From positions 62,001 to 126,000 of the forward strand of contig JAHZIG010000005.1 in assembly GCA_019419865.1 (NCBI GenBank): a DNA stretch of 64,000 nt. The letters are read 5' to 3'. A model generated the notes under the pieces. It searched no databases, was not told the origin of the DNA, and worked only from the letters and a program-made list of their open reading frames with translations. The translations under genes were made by a program, and so were the position numbers. The stretch is from Clostridiales bacterium (GTDB lineage Bacteria > Bacillota > Clostridia > Monoglobales > Monoglobaceae). This document shows, piece after piece, positions 33,962-42,810 of the stretch; within the stretch, counting starts at the first letter, position 1; each line of letters opens with the position of its first letter.

Positions 33962-36061
33962 ATGAAAAAGTTGTTCAGATTGGCGAGCGCGGCGGTTATA
34001 ATATTTGCGGTATGTTCTTTATTTGCGCCTGTTTGCGCCGCCGAGACCGATGGGTTGGAAGCCGCAATCGCAGCGGCGAGATCAAAAATAACGATCCCGG
34101 CTGAATACGGCGAATTTACAAGCGGTACAAACAACGAGATCAAGTCTAACGGAGCGGTTTATTATGATTTAAGGTGGGCGACTAAAGATGAGGAGTCTTA
34201 TATCGACGCGTCGGTATCTTCATATGGCGATATAACCGCATACAGAGATGTCGGCGCCGAAGAAGATTATCCTACCGGCGGCGCGTTACCGGCGCTCGAC
34301 GCGGACGAAGCTAAACGCGTTGCTTATAGTTATATAACCGAACTTAATCCTTCATGGGCGGAACATTTAAATTTTGACGGTATTATTTGTACGAATATAA
34401 ATATCGATACAAGGTACGCTACGGTCAGGATGTTTAGATATGTGAACGGAGTTAGACTGGAGGGCGATTACGTCAGCGTCGACGTTGACGTATACGATGG
34501 AAGCGTTAGGGATTTTAGCTCGAATTGGTCGTATCCCGGCGAACTGCAAGATCCGTCGTACGCGATCTCGTTGTCCGACGCGACGGATAAGTTTAAAGAA
34601 TACAGCGACATAGAGCCGGAATATGTAAATAACTATGATAACGATATAATTACGGCCAAATTAGTTTATCATTTAAAAAATAGGACGGAGCGTATAGACG
34701 CCGTTACCGAAGAAAGGATCGTATACGGAGAGAACGACGGTTCCGGCGCGACGGCGGGAGAGAGTCCCGACGCGGCTCATACGGAAGCGGATAACATACG
34801 GTATACGGAAGAAGAATTATCAAATATAGAAACCGTAGCGTCGCTTTTAGACGAAAGCGAGCTTAGAGCGTTAGCCGAGGCGCCTGAAGGTTTCGGGCTT
34901 AAGTCGGCCGAGTTCGTCGGCGCGGATTATGTCGGCCGTATGATCGACGGCGATATGATTGGTTATAACGCCCATCTTGACTATAGCGTGACGGAAGGAG
35001 ACCGGAAATATACGGCGACCGTGTCGATGAATGCGGAGACGGGCGAGATATTCAGTTTTTACCGCGATAGAGGATATTTTTTGCCAACCGGCGATATTAC
35101 GCTTACATATGAGGATGGGCTGAGGGTCGCCGAGGATTATTTAAGCCGGTATTGCGATAAATATTCATCGACCGCCTATGAGGACGGAGACGATCTATAT
35201 TATGCGGAGAATAACCCGTTTAGGCCGTATTATTTTTATAGATACCACGAGGGGATAAAACACGTTGACAATTATCTGCGCGTTACAATAGATTTGCGCA
35301 ACGGTCAGATTCAGCGTTTTTATGCAAATTGGAACGAGGATTTAGAGTACGATCCTCTTAATGAGACGCTCGACAGGGATACGGCTTTAGACATATCTTT
35401 GGATCAAGCTGACGTAGAACTGATATATGCAAAACCGGACTATTCTAAAAACGATTATCAGCTTACATATAGCTTAAATCATAAGACGAATTATATCTCG
35501 GCAATAAGCGGCGAGTACGTATGGTCGGACGCCAGCGAATATGTTCCGTACATGGTTCAAGGCTCCGCGGTCGCGAACGACATAGCGGGGCATTACGCGG
35601 AGAAGCAGATAAAGACTCTGCTGTATTACAACGTTCTCGGCTTAGAGGACGGAGCGGAGAGCTTCAGACCGGACGATATTATCACTAAGCGGGAGCTTGC
35701 GTCTTTCGTCGCCTCGCTTAAAAGAAAGAGCTACGTGCCGGTCGCGTCCGGAGTCGTCCAGCTTGAAAATTCGGGAGTAGCCGAAGATGGCGAGCTTGAG
35801 AGCGACGATCCCGCGAAGAGAGAGGACGGAGTAAAATACATAGTAAACGCGCTGGGCTATAAAGAAGTAGCCCTGCTCGAGGGGATATATACGACCCCGT
35901 TCTTAGACGAAGCGGAGATAAGCCAAGGGTATATCGGATACGTGGCGCTGGCCAAGGGAATGAACATAATCTCGGGAGACGAGAACAGCGAGTTCAACCC
36001 GCAGGAAGGCCTGACGAGAGCGGACGCCGCGATAATGATATACAATTATCTTGTAAACTAA
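33962..36061 (+). CDS. Secreted YcdB/YcdC-repeat protein with C-terminal SLH region, paralogue 2
   Basis: Same architecture as its upstream neighbour, 699 aa: signal peptide about 1-28 (MKKLFRLASAAVIIFAVCSL, ending CAAETDG), two YcdB/YcdC-like units (KSKITIPAEYGEFTS; NAETGEIFSFYRDRGYF; YLRVTIDLRNGQIQRFYANW) and an SLH C-terminus. The first ~535 residues have diverged clearly from paralogue 1, while the last ~165 are nearly identical even at the DNA level, which points to recent recombination or gene conversion. The ATG follows AGGAGCGGGG. The role of the variable part is unknown. Confidence 0.85.
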   Translation: MKKLFRLASAAVIIFAVCSLFAPVCAAETDGLEAAIAAARSKITIPAEYGEFTSGTNNEIKSNGAVYYDLRWATKDEESYIDASVSSYGDITAYRDVGAEEDYPTGGALPALDADEAKRVAYSYITELNPSWAEHLNFDGIICTNINIDTRYATVRMFRYVNGVRLEGDYVSVDVDVYDGSVRDFSSNWSYPGELQDPSYAISLSDATDKFKEYSDIEPEYVNNYDNDIITAKLVYHLKNRTERIDAVTEERIVYGENDGSGATAGESPDAAHTEADNIRYTEEELSNIETVASLLDESELRALAEAPEGFGLKSAEFVGADYVGRMIDGDMIGYNAHLDYSVTEGDRKYTATVSMNAETGEIFSFYRDRGYFLPTGDITLTYEDGLRVAEDYLSRYCDKYSSTAYEDGDDLYYAENNPFRPYYFYRYHEGIKHVDNYLRVTIDLRNGQIQRFYANWNEDLEYDPLNETLDRDTALDISLDQADVELIYAKPDYSKNDYQLTYSLNHKTNYISAISGEYVWSDASEYVPYMVQGSAVANDIAGHYAEKQIKTLLYYNVLGLEDGAESFRPDDIITKRELASFVASLKRKSYVPVASGVVQLENSGVAEDGELESDDPAKREDGVKYIVNALGYKEVALLEGIYTTPFLDEAEISQGYIGYVALAKGMNIISGDENSEFNPQEGLTRADAAIMIYNYLVN

Positions 36062-36167
36062 CAAGCCAATCCATAATTAAACTATTTCCCAATAGGCCGA
36101 ACCTGCCTTCGCGGGTTCGGCTTTCATTATGCGCGTAAATAATTGCGAATTTATGGTTGAAAAAGCG
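35565..36167 (+). repeat. Duplicated module, copy 2
   Basis: Counterpart of 33242-33846, with only scattered substitutions (for example in the terminator loop, TTCG instead of TTTT). Confidence 0.92.
36096..36126 (+). terminator. Terminator of YcdB-SLH paralogue 2
   Basis: GCCGAACCTGC and GCGGGTTCGGC pair across a CTTC loop, followed by a T-rich stretch. Confidence 0.88.
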
Positions 36168-36185
36168 CCGGGCTAGGTATATAAT
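36157..36185 (+). promoter_or_regulatory. Promoter of the GDSL esterase gene
   Basis: TTGAAA and TATAAT with a 17-bp spacer. The -35 comes from the duplicated module. Confidence 0.75.
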
Positions 36186-36219
36186 AGTCGTATCAAAACT
36201 TATACGGCGGGTGATTTAA

Positions 36220-37368
36220 ATGGATATGAACAATATAGATACGCTCAGAAAAAAGGCGGAAGAAGAGATAAGCGCTATCAATTTCGCGGAGATCAAGGTG
36301 GAGAACGAGCGCGAGGAGAGCGTCTGCTCCGACTTAAATCTCTGGGACGGCAGAAATACGGTCATCGGATACGCGGACGTGTCGTGGACGAGCTCCGACG
36401 AGGAAGCGGTCTCGGTCTCCGGCTCGGTGACCTGCGGCAAGGAGCCTAAAGAGGTGGAGATCACGGCGCATTTTTCGTATCAGGACTATCCGGAAATAGC
36501 GATCGATAAGACCTTTAAGATAACCGTTTTGGCCGGGAGCGGCGAAAAGCCTAAGGCTAATACGATAGAGGTGGAGCGCGGCAATTCTCAGCCCGCCCTG
36601 TTTGTGATCGGCGACTCGACGGCGAGCCCGTTCCCGCATACCGGCGAGAACAACAGATACCCGCAGACCGGCTGGGCGCAGTGTCTGCATCATTATTTCG
36701 ACCCCGAGAAGCTCTCTGTCGTGGATCTGGCGCTCAGCGGCAGAAGCTCCAAGAGCTTTAAAAACGATACAAACTACAAAATCTTTAACGACGCGATACA
36801 AAAAGGCGACTACCTTATTCTCCAGTTCGGACATAACGACAGCAAGAGCGAGGATCCGAACCGCTACACTTTTGTAGACGGCGGGATCGCGGACGAAGGC
36901 TCTTATAAAAATTCGATGTCGGTATACATAGAGACCGCGAAACAGAGGGGCGCGAACCCGATAATCGCGACTTCGATCAGCCGCATGAAGCTGAGCGACG
37001 AGAGTCTTGAACGCTACGTAAACGCGGCGAAAGAGCTTGCGGCCGAGCTGAATATCCCGGTCATAGATATGTATAAGAGGACGAACGACTGGGTGAACGA
37101 AGTAGGACTCGAAGCCGCGAAGGATCTGTATAAATACATAAGACCCCACGATTACAGGTTCATGGACGACCCCGAATATTTGAGGAGCCAATACTACGAG
37201 AGCGCGCTCGAAGAGGGCGAGACCGACGGTACCCACCTCAATATATACGGAGCCGACCTGGTAGCCCAATGGGCGGCCGAGGAGCTGAGCGAGAAAGCGC
37301 CAGAACTGAAAGAGTATATGACCGGCTACAAGGCGAAATACCCGCTGCCGAGTTATGACCGTAAATAG
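36220..37368 (+). CDS. SGNH/GDSL hydrolase, rhamnogalacturonan acetylesterase-like (CE12)
   Basis: Predicted esterase of 382 aa that removes acetyl groups from pectic or related oligosaccharides. Residues about 1-110 contain a degenerate bacterial Ig-like unit (DVSWTSSDEEAVSVSGSVTC) of the kind found in clostridial carbohydrate enzymes. The SGNH catalytic domain follows: block I FVIGDSTAS with the nucleophile Ser near residue 132, block II LSGRSSKSF (Gly), block III LQFGHNDSK (Asn), block V DGTHLNIYGA (Asp/His). The ATG follows GGCGGGTGAT. There is no signal peptide. Together with the next gene it suggests processing of acetylated uronate-containing oligosaccharides, but no shared transcript is proven because a terminator separates them. 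Confidence 0.88.
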   Translation: MDMNNIDTLRKKAEEEISAINFAEIKVENEREESVCSDLNLWDGRNTVIGYADVSWTSSDEEAVSVSGSVTCGKEPKEVEITAHFSYQDYPEIAIDKTFKITVLAGSGEKPKANTIEVERGNSQPALFVIGDSTASPFPHTGENNRYPQTGWAQCLHHYFDPEKLSVVDLALSGRSSKSFKNDTNYKIFNDAIQKGDYLILQFGHNDSKSEDPNRYTFVDGGIADEGSYKNSMSVYIETAKQRGANPIIATSISRMKLSDESLERYVNAAKELAAELNIPVIDMYKRTNDWVNEVGLEAAKDLYKYIRPHDYRFMDDPEYLRSQYYESALEEGETDGTHLNIYGADLVAQWAAEELSEKAPELKEYMTGYKAKYPLPSYDRK

Positions 37369-37386
37369 ATCTATGCAAACTGTTTA

Positions 37387-37419
37387 GCCGGACGAAGTTT
37401 TTAGCTTCGCCCGGTTTTT
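37387..37419 (+). terminator. Terminator of the GDSL esterase gene
   Basis: Stem CCGGACGAAG / CTTCGCCCGG with a small loop, followed by TTTTT. Confidence 0.85.
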
Positions 37420-37645
37420 GTATTTGGGATTTTAGTATGTTATTTTCATGTATCAAAATAGAATATCTTATCATAGAGATATGTCGCGATCCTTGACGGG
37501 TAAATTATATATGCGAAACTGCGGCTATATGAAAATATATTCAAATAAATAGAAGAAATCCTTCGATCAGGGCTTGAATAATTTAAAAAATGGCGCTATT
37601 ATATGAGAAAAACATACATGCATATTTAAATTTTGGAGGAGAGCA

Positions 37646-40600
37646 ATGATAAGTCTAAATGAATGGACGCGAGAGGGAGCTAAGTTTGCGTTTCCCAATA
37701 CGCCCGACGGGAATAATTGGTATACGGTCGGGTTTTTCCCGAAGAACGATTACAGCGTAGACGTCGGCGATTATTTGGCGCTGGAGTTCGAGCTTGCCGA
37801 ACCGGCGGAGAAAGCCGGACAGATCAGGGTCAATATCGGCTATATAGACTCGGGCGAGATCAATTACGAGAACATCGTCCACACGGAGTACGTAGGCGCC
37901 GTCGAGGCGGGAGATCGGACGGTCACGGCGTATTTAGAGGAATTTGATTATTTGAGTTCAAGGCGTAACGTCTTAAAATTTGTGAGATACGTCGAGTTCG
38001 ACCGCGAGGTCAAAGATCCGCGTTTTATAAAGTCAAAGGGAATATACGCCTATAGCGACGTCTATTCGAAACCGGCGGCGCATAACGAGACCGCCTCGTA
38101 TACTATCAGGCTGGAAAACGAGACCGATAAGCCTAAGGCGTACAGTATAAGTCTTAAAAAAGACGGCTGGGAGGTCTGCGACGTAAGCTTTTCGGAGCGC
38201 TTCGGCGAGATAGAGCCTTACGGCAGAAAAGATATAGTAATGAGCGTTAAGATGTCCGATAGGATCCCGGGCGGCGGCTTTGAAAAGCAGACGGTCAACA
38301 TAGTTACCGGCGGCGCGGGCGGACAAACGCTGGAGTTTATGACCGTGAGCGAGCTTGAACATCCGTACATAATCCACAATAAAAAAGGCTGGCGGGAAGT
38401 CAGGGAAAAGATGGATAAATACGAGTGGGCGAAAAAGGCGTACGATAAGCTCTACTCGCAGGCAGCGGACTGGGAAATACCCGCGACCGCGGAAGAAGAC
38501 GACAGTATCGCGGCGACGATGAACGCCCATAAAGCGTATATGAGCGCGATAATATGGACGCTCGGCGGCGAGGAACGGTTCCTTAAAAATTCGGCCGCGT
38601 TTTTAAAACACTGCGCGTTCTGGTATCCCCAAAAGCTCAGAGCCTGCGATCAGGAACTTGTCCATGAAGGCGAGTTCTTTAAGAGTATAGCCGTGGTATA
38701 CGACTTAACATACGATACGGACGAATATTCCGATCAGGACAGAGCGGATATAGAGAAGATGTTCAGGACCTTTATCGGCAGGATAGACTGGGAACTCGAG
38801 ACCGGCGGATATTCCAACTGGTCTTTGGCGGAGATCGCGGGCGCGCTTCAGTGTTCCGAGTGTTTGCAGGACAGGGCGCTGATAGAGAGGTTCGCGTTCG
38901 GCAAGGGCGGAATTACAGACCATATCTCAAAATGCGTTCTGGACGACGGCTGGTGGTACGAGTGTTCTATAGGATATAATCTGATGTCGGCGGCGCTCCT
39001 TACCCAGCTCGCGCATTGCCTCCTGCCCTGGGGGATCGATCTGACCGGTTATAAGGTCCCGGCCAACTACTCAAGAGACGTACAGTCTACCGCGAGCCAT
39101 AAGGACGGGCTCGTCTCGAGCGTATACGGACCCAATAAGAAGAATTACAGAAATATAGAGATGCTCTGGGACAGCCTTGTCGCGCTCGCGGACTACAGAT
39201 CCGTCGTGCCGGGCGTGAACGATTCGACCGAGATGCGGCTTACAGGAACGTCAGAAAGAGGCGACGACGCGAGATACGACATAGCCTACGCGGTCTACAA
39301 AAAGCCGGAATACGCCGAGATAGTGCGACGCGGCGGCGAAGAATACCGCGACCTGATCTACGGGGTCGGCGAGCTTCCGGACGTGAGTACGGACATATCG
39401 GAGAAGTCGTATTACTTCGACAACGCGGGAGTCGCGATCCTGAGGAGCCGAAAGGAAGGCGTAAGCCCCGACAAACAGATACAGGCGTCGCTGAAATACG
39501 GCTCTCACGGCGGCGCGCACGGGCATTACGACAGAACCAGCCTTATGAGTATTTCGCGATACGGGCGCAGTTTTTACAACCCTGAGAATATATGGTATTC
39601 ATATCATACGTTTTTGTATAAATTTATGGTTCAGACCGGGATAACACATAACATGACGCTGACCGATCTTAAGATGCAGGATCCGCAGGAGGGCGAGCGT
39701 TTGATGTTCTACAGCGGCGAAACGTTCCAGGCCTGCGCGGTGAATAACAAGGCCAAATGGTCGTATCCTCCGTACGGCGGCTGGAGGGTCGGCGTGGCCG
39801 AGACGTTCGAGGAGCGCTGCTGGAAAGAAGGCAGATACGTTCCTATCCCGCCCGAGGACGAACGCCCCGAATATACCAAGCGGAGCGGCTTCACCGAGCC
39901 TATAGACCAGACGCGCGTTCTGGTGGTCGCAGACGATTTCGTCGTCGTCTTCGACAGCGTAGCGGGCGAGGAAGAACACGACTACGATTGCGTATATCAT
40001 TTCTGCGGGCTCAGGGAAATGGACGGAGCGAAGCATAAGGAGCATACCGAACAGCTTACGACCGATCCGCTGTCGAGCGGACAATTCGTGACCGACTGCG
40101 ATTGGTACGACTGCGAAGGAGACGTCAAGCTCGGCTTTGAGATGGAGTTCGACGAATCGACGCGTAAACACGGCTGGCTCGTTCCGTTCAGGACTTCGTG
40201 CAACGAGCCGGGGACTTTGAAGATGAACGTATTCTATCCCGATCTTAAAGATAAGGGCTCCGAGCTGATACTCGGAACCGACCCGCAGTATTTCGAGGTC
40301 CAGCATAAGCTGTACTATGAGATAACCGACGGCGAGAATCTTTTGAAAGAGGGCAAGTTCGGCGCCTGGATACTCGGCCGGGACGATATAGTCCTGGATA
40401 TAACCGGAGCGGATAAGTTGGTTCTTAAAACCAAATACGAGAAGCCGGAATTGGATCTGTTCGGCGTCGCAAACCCGCTTAAATCGATATTCTGGGGCGA
40501 TCCTTATATTGTGACGAAATCGGGCGAGAGAAAATATTTATGCGATATGGACGTAGAGATCGACGAATTGTACGAGACCGAAAAGAACAAGGACTACTAC

Positions 40601-41020
40601 GGCGGAGGAGTGAAGATTGCCGGCAGAGAGTTTAAACATGCGGTCGGCGCGGAACCGACCGAGGAGAATAAATTCGGCTCGATAACCGTAGACCTTAGCG
40701 GCATGGAAGCGGAGAGCTTTGTCGCGAGCATAGGCTCCGACTACCCGCTCGGCGGCGAGGAGTATAAGAGGTATATGGTATCGCAACGCAAGCGCGGCAA
40801 GAGCGCAAGATTCGCGACCGTGATAGAACCTCACGAAGACGAGCCTTTGGTCGCGCGCGTATCCGCCGAGGACGAAAACACGTTGGTCGTAGAAATGCGC
40901 GACGGAACCCAACGGATAGTTCGCGTAAGCGGCCTCGACGCTCCACACGAGGAGAAGATCAGCGTGAGAGTTGAAAGCGTCTCGAACGGCGAAACGATAG
41001 GAGCGGAAGAGTCCGAGTAA
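37646..41020 (+). CDS. Large heparinase II/III-family protein (putative polysaccharide lyase)
   Basis: Protein of 1124 aa. An N-terminal beta-rich region (about 1-250) is followed by an alpha/alpha-barrel typical of heparinase II/III and alginate-lyase-like enzymes (YIIHNKKGWREVREKMDKYE, AYMSAIIWTLGGEERF, GYSNWSLAEIAGAL, DDGWWYECSIGYNL). The family signature KYGSHGGAHGHYDRTSLMS near residue 620 starts the beta-sheet domain; Tyr and His there are candidate catalytic residues. The C-terminal ~200 residues resemble an NPCBM-like module. The ATG has a strong GGAGGAG site. No signal peptide is seen, unusual for a lyase and suggesting action on imported oligosaccharides. The precise uronic acid substrate is unknown. 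Confidence 0.82.
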   Translation: MISLNEWTREGAKFAFPNTPDGNNWYTVGFFPKNDYSVDVGDYLALEFELAEPAEKAGQIRVNIGYIDSGEINYENIVHTEYVGAVEAGDRTVTAYLEEFDYLSSRRNVLKFVRYVEFDREVKDPRFIKSKGIYAYSDVYSKPAAHNETASYTIRLENETDKPKAYSISLKKDGWEVCDVSFSERFGEIEPYGRKDIVMSVKMSDRIPGGGFEKQTVNIVTGGAGGQTLEFMTVSELEHPYIIHNKKGWREVREKMDKYEWAKKAYDKLYSQAADWEIPATAEEDDSIAATMNAHKAYMSAIIWTLGGEERFLKNSAAFLKHCAFWYPQKLRACDQELVHEGEFFKSIAVVYDLTYDTDEYSDQDRADIEKMFRTFIGRIDWELETGGYSNWSLAEIAGALQCSECLQDRALIERFAFGKGGITDHISKCVLDDGWWYECSIGYNLMSAALLTQLAHCLLPWGIDLTGYKVPANYSRDVQSTASHKDGLVSSVYGPNKKNYRNIEMLWDSLVALADYRSVVPGVNDSTEMRLTGTSERGDDARYDIAYAVYKKPEYAEIVRRGGEEYRDLIYGVGELPDVSTDISEKSYYFDNAGVAILRSRKEGVSPDKQIQASLKYGSHGGAHGHYDRTSLMSISRYGRSFYNPENIWYSYHTFLYKFMVQTGITHNMTLTDLKMQDPQEGERLMFYSGETFQACAVNNKAKWSYPPYGGWRVGVAETFEERCWKEGRYVPIPPEDERPEYTKRSGFTEPIDQTRVLVVADDFVVVFDSVAGEEEHDYDCVYHFCGLREMDGAKHKEHTEQLTTDPLSSGQFVTDCDWYDCEGDVKLGFEMEFDESTRKHGWLVPFRTSCNEPGTLKMNVFYPDLKDKGSELILGTDPQYFEVQHKLYYEITDGENLLKEGKFGAWILGRDDIVLDITGADKLVLKTKYEKPELDLFGVANPLKSIFWGDPYIVTKSGERKYLCDMDVEIDELYETEKNKDYYGGGVKIAGREFKHAVGAEPTEENKFGSITVDLSGMEAESFVASIGSDYPLGGEEYKRYMVSQRKRGKSARFATVIEPHEDEPLVARVSAEDENTLVVEMRDGTQRIVRVSGLDAPHEEKISVRVESVSNGETIGAEESE

Positions 41021-41050
41021 TATATGAATAAGAATTGATGCAGAGCAAAA

Positions 41051-41085
41051 GGCGGGAGACGCGTGGATCTCCCGCCTTATATTAT
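41051..41085 (+). terminator. Terminator of the heparinase-like gene
   Basis: A perfect 9-bp stem GGCGGGAGA/TCTCCCGCC with an 8-nt loop and TTATATT after it. Confidence 0.8.
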
Positions 41086-41202
41086 TGTAACCGGGTATTT
41101 TTGAACGCAGATTTGGCGACGGCCTCTGTATCTTAAAAAGTCCGTATATAAAAAATAAGCGTCGTTACCGCGCTTAGAGCTTATTTGATTTTATGATTTA
41201 GG

Positions 41203-41526
41203 CTAACTCTCGCACGCCTTGCAGAAATGATAGATTATCCATTCCGCGCGGCGGAAGTTCTCTTCGCTCAACCCGGATAACAGCCCCTCGATATAAGCGT
41301 ATTTGTCCGGATCCGCTTCGCCGGATATAAGAGTGTTGCAATCCGTATTAAGGCTGCTCGCGAGCCGCAGAAGGACCTGTACGGACATACCCTTTTTGCC
41401 GGTCTCTATCTCGTAGAGGAACCTTGCGCTTATATTTGCCTTTTCGCTTAAAAATTCCCGCGTATATCCGTTTTTGTTTCTCAGCTCCCAAATACGTTTT
41501 CCGATTTCTTTATTGATATTGTCCAT
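41203..41526 (-). CDS. XRE-family helix-turn-helix regulator (107 aa)
   Basis: Small repressor-type DNA-binding protein. The HTH_3 domain covers about residues 5-65: IGKRIWELRNKNGYTREFLSEKANIS, recognition helix ARFLYEIETGKKGMS, then VQVLLRLASSLN. A C-terminal ~40-residue helical tail (YIEGLLSGLSEENFRRAEWI) probably dimerises. I use the ATG at 41526 after GGGAGAAAG; the open frame extends upstream without a ribosome binding site. It is divergent from a degraded surface-protein gene, and the region between them carries a clear palindrome, so it probably represses that promoter and perhaps its own. Confidence 0.88.
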   Translation of the reverse strand: MDNINKEIGKRIWELRNKNGYTREFLSEKANISARFLYEIETGKKGMSVQVLLRLASSLNTDCNTLISGEADPDKYAYIEGLLSGLSEENFRRAEWIIYHFCKACES

Positions 41527-41620
41527 ATTTCTTTCTCCCGATCTTTCTATGAGACGCTTACGGTAAGCGTATATTAGATTTGTTTTATTATAGAGTATCA
41601 CAATAATACATAAAATAAAT

Positions 41621-41661
41621 GCGCTAAAGTTCTTGACAAATATGAACTAAAGCGCTAAAAT
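41621..41661 (+). promoter_or_regulatory. Promoter with overlapping palindromic operator
   Basis: TTGACA (41633-41638) and TAAAAT (41656-41661) are 17 bp apart. Arms GCGCTAAAGTTC (41621-41632) and GAACTAAAGCGC (41644-41655) form an imperfect inverted repeat that brackets the -35 and abuts the -10, an arrangement fitting repression by the XRE protein encoded on the other side. Confidence 0.72.
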
Positions 41662-41701
41662 TTCAATAACAATAGTTCTATGATTTACGGAGGGAAGATA
41701 G

Positions 41702-42144
41702 ATGAAAAAGTTGATAAGCGCGTTTTTGATTATGGCGACGGTTTTGGCGACAACCTAACCGACGTATATTACGCCGGTACGGAATCGCAGTGGAACCAAA
41801 TAGAAATCGGCTCCAGTAACGACTATCTCCTCTCCGCCAATATCCATTTCGCAAACGACGACGCGGACGTCAAGATCGGCGGCGCGGTCGAGGATAAATC
41901 CAATCGCAAAATATCGGCCGACTTCCAAAACGCGTCAAGCGCGGCTAAAACGTTCGACGCGATCTGCGCGGTATACGACGAGCGCGGCGCGCTTATTACC
42001 TACGAGGACGTAACCGTGACCGTCGCTTCCGGCGAGACGCGGGAGATAGAGTTCTTCCTAAGCGCAAGCGGCTGGGATTCGTACAAGCTCTTCGCCTGGG
42101 ACGATCTGGGTTCGATGCGGCCGCTCGGCTGGTCTGAGACGTAA
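41702..42144 (+). pseudogene. Remnant of a secreted LRR/BspA-like surface protein
   Basis: The ATG at 41702 follows GGAGGGAAG and encodes a signal-peptide start, MKKLISAFLIMATVLATT, that stops after 18 codons. Immediately downstream, in another frame, comes LTDVYYAGTESQWNQIEI, a motif normally found at the end of leucine-rich BspA-type surface proteins, followed by a C-terminal domain ending YKLFAWDDLGSMRPLGW seen in clostridial secreted enzymes. So both ends of a secreted gene are present and the middle is gone, with a frame change at the junction. It looks like an internal deletion. The promoter and operator in front remain intact. Confidence 0.75.
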
Positions 42145-42323
42145 AATAAAATTTCTTCCCAATTATATCAAAGCATGACAAACGCCGCGGCTCGTATGAG
42201 CTCGCGGCGTATCTGTCCGTCCGGATCCGGTAAGAAGTTACGATTATTCTCTTTTTAATTATTCAATATATTCGACGCCCCATTACCGAGCGCCGTAAAG
42301 CGGAGACAGGGGAGCGGCGAATG

Positions 42324-42629
42324 TCATTCCTCCGCCGCCTCTAACTTAAAGATAACCGGTCTTACCCCGTCGTTACAGCAGGCGATATGAACGTCGTCTA
42401 CGCCGTACACTTTGCCTCCGCCGGCTAAAGTACTTGCTTGGATACATATTGCCTGCCAAGCCATTTGACAGAAGCCTTCCGGACATTCGTTCCCAAAAAC
42501 GCCTCCGGTAAGGAAAACGTCTCCCTCTTTCATAAACGGACACGGTCCGAAATCTTCAAATTTGATATATTTATCTTTTAATTCCCGGTCGAACATTCTT
42601 TTTAAAACCGTTATTTTACACCTTTTCAA
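42324..42629 (-). CDS. TIGR04076-family small Cys-containing protein (101 aa)
   Basis: Function unknown. The family pattern is visible: KRCKITVLKRMFDREL at the start, GPCPFMKEGDVFLTGG, CPEGFCQMAWQAI and CCNDGVRPVIFKL, with six or seven conserved cysteines that could bind a metal or cluster. A TTG start at 42629 lies 8 nt after GGAGG; a GTG at 42644 overlaps that site and is less likely. It stands alone between the surface-gene remnant and the symporter gene. Confidence 0.8.
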   Translation of the reverse strand: MKRCKITVLKRMFDRELKDKYIKFEDFGPCPFMKEGDVFLTGGVFGNECPEGFCQMAWQAICIQASTLAGGGKVYGVDDVHIACCNDGVRPVIFKLEAAEE

Positions 42630-42810
42630 GCGGATCGCCTCCACGTTTTTATTTTATTCGCGCATGACCGACGAGCTATGATCGTTGCTGTTTCCTTTGT
42701 TTGCAGGCTAACGACTACGCTTATCGCCGCCGATCAAAATTTAAAGATCTTAGGTTCCTCAGTGAACGAACATATCCGAGCGGTCGCGTTTTTCAGGTAG
42801 AACGCCTCGT

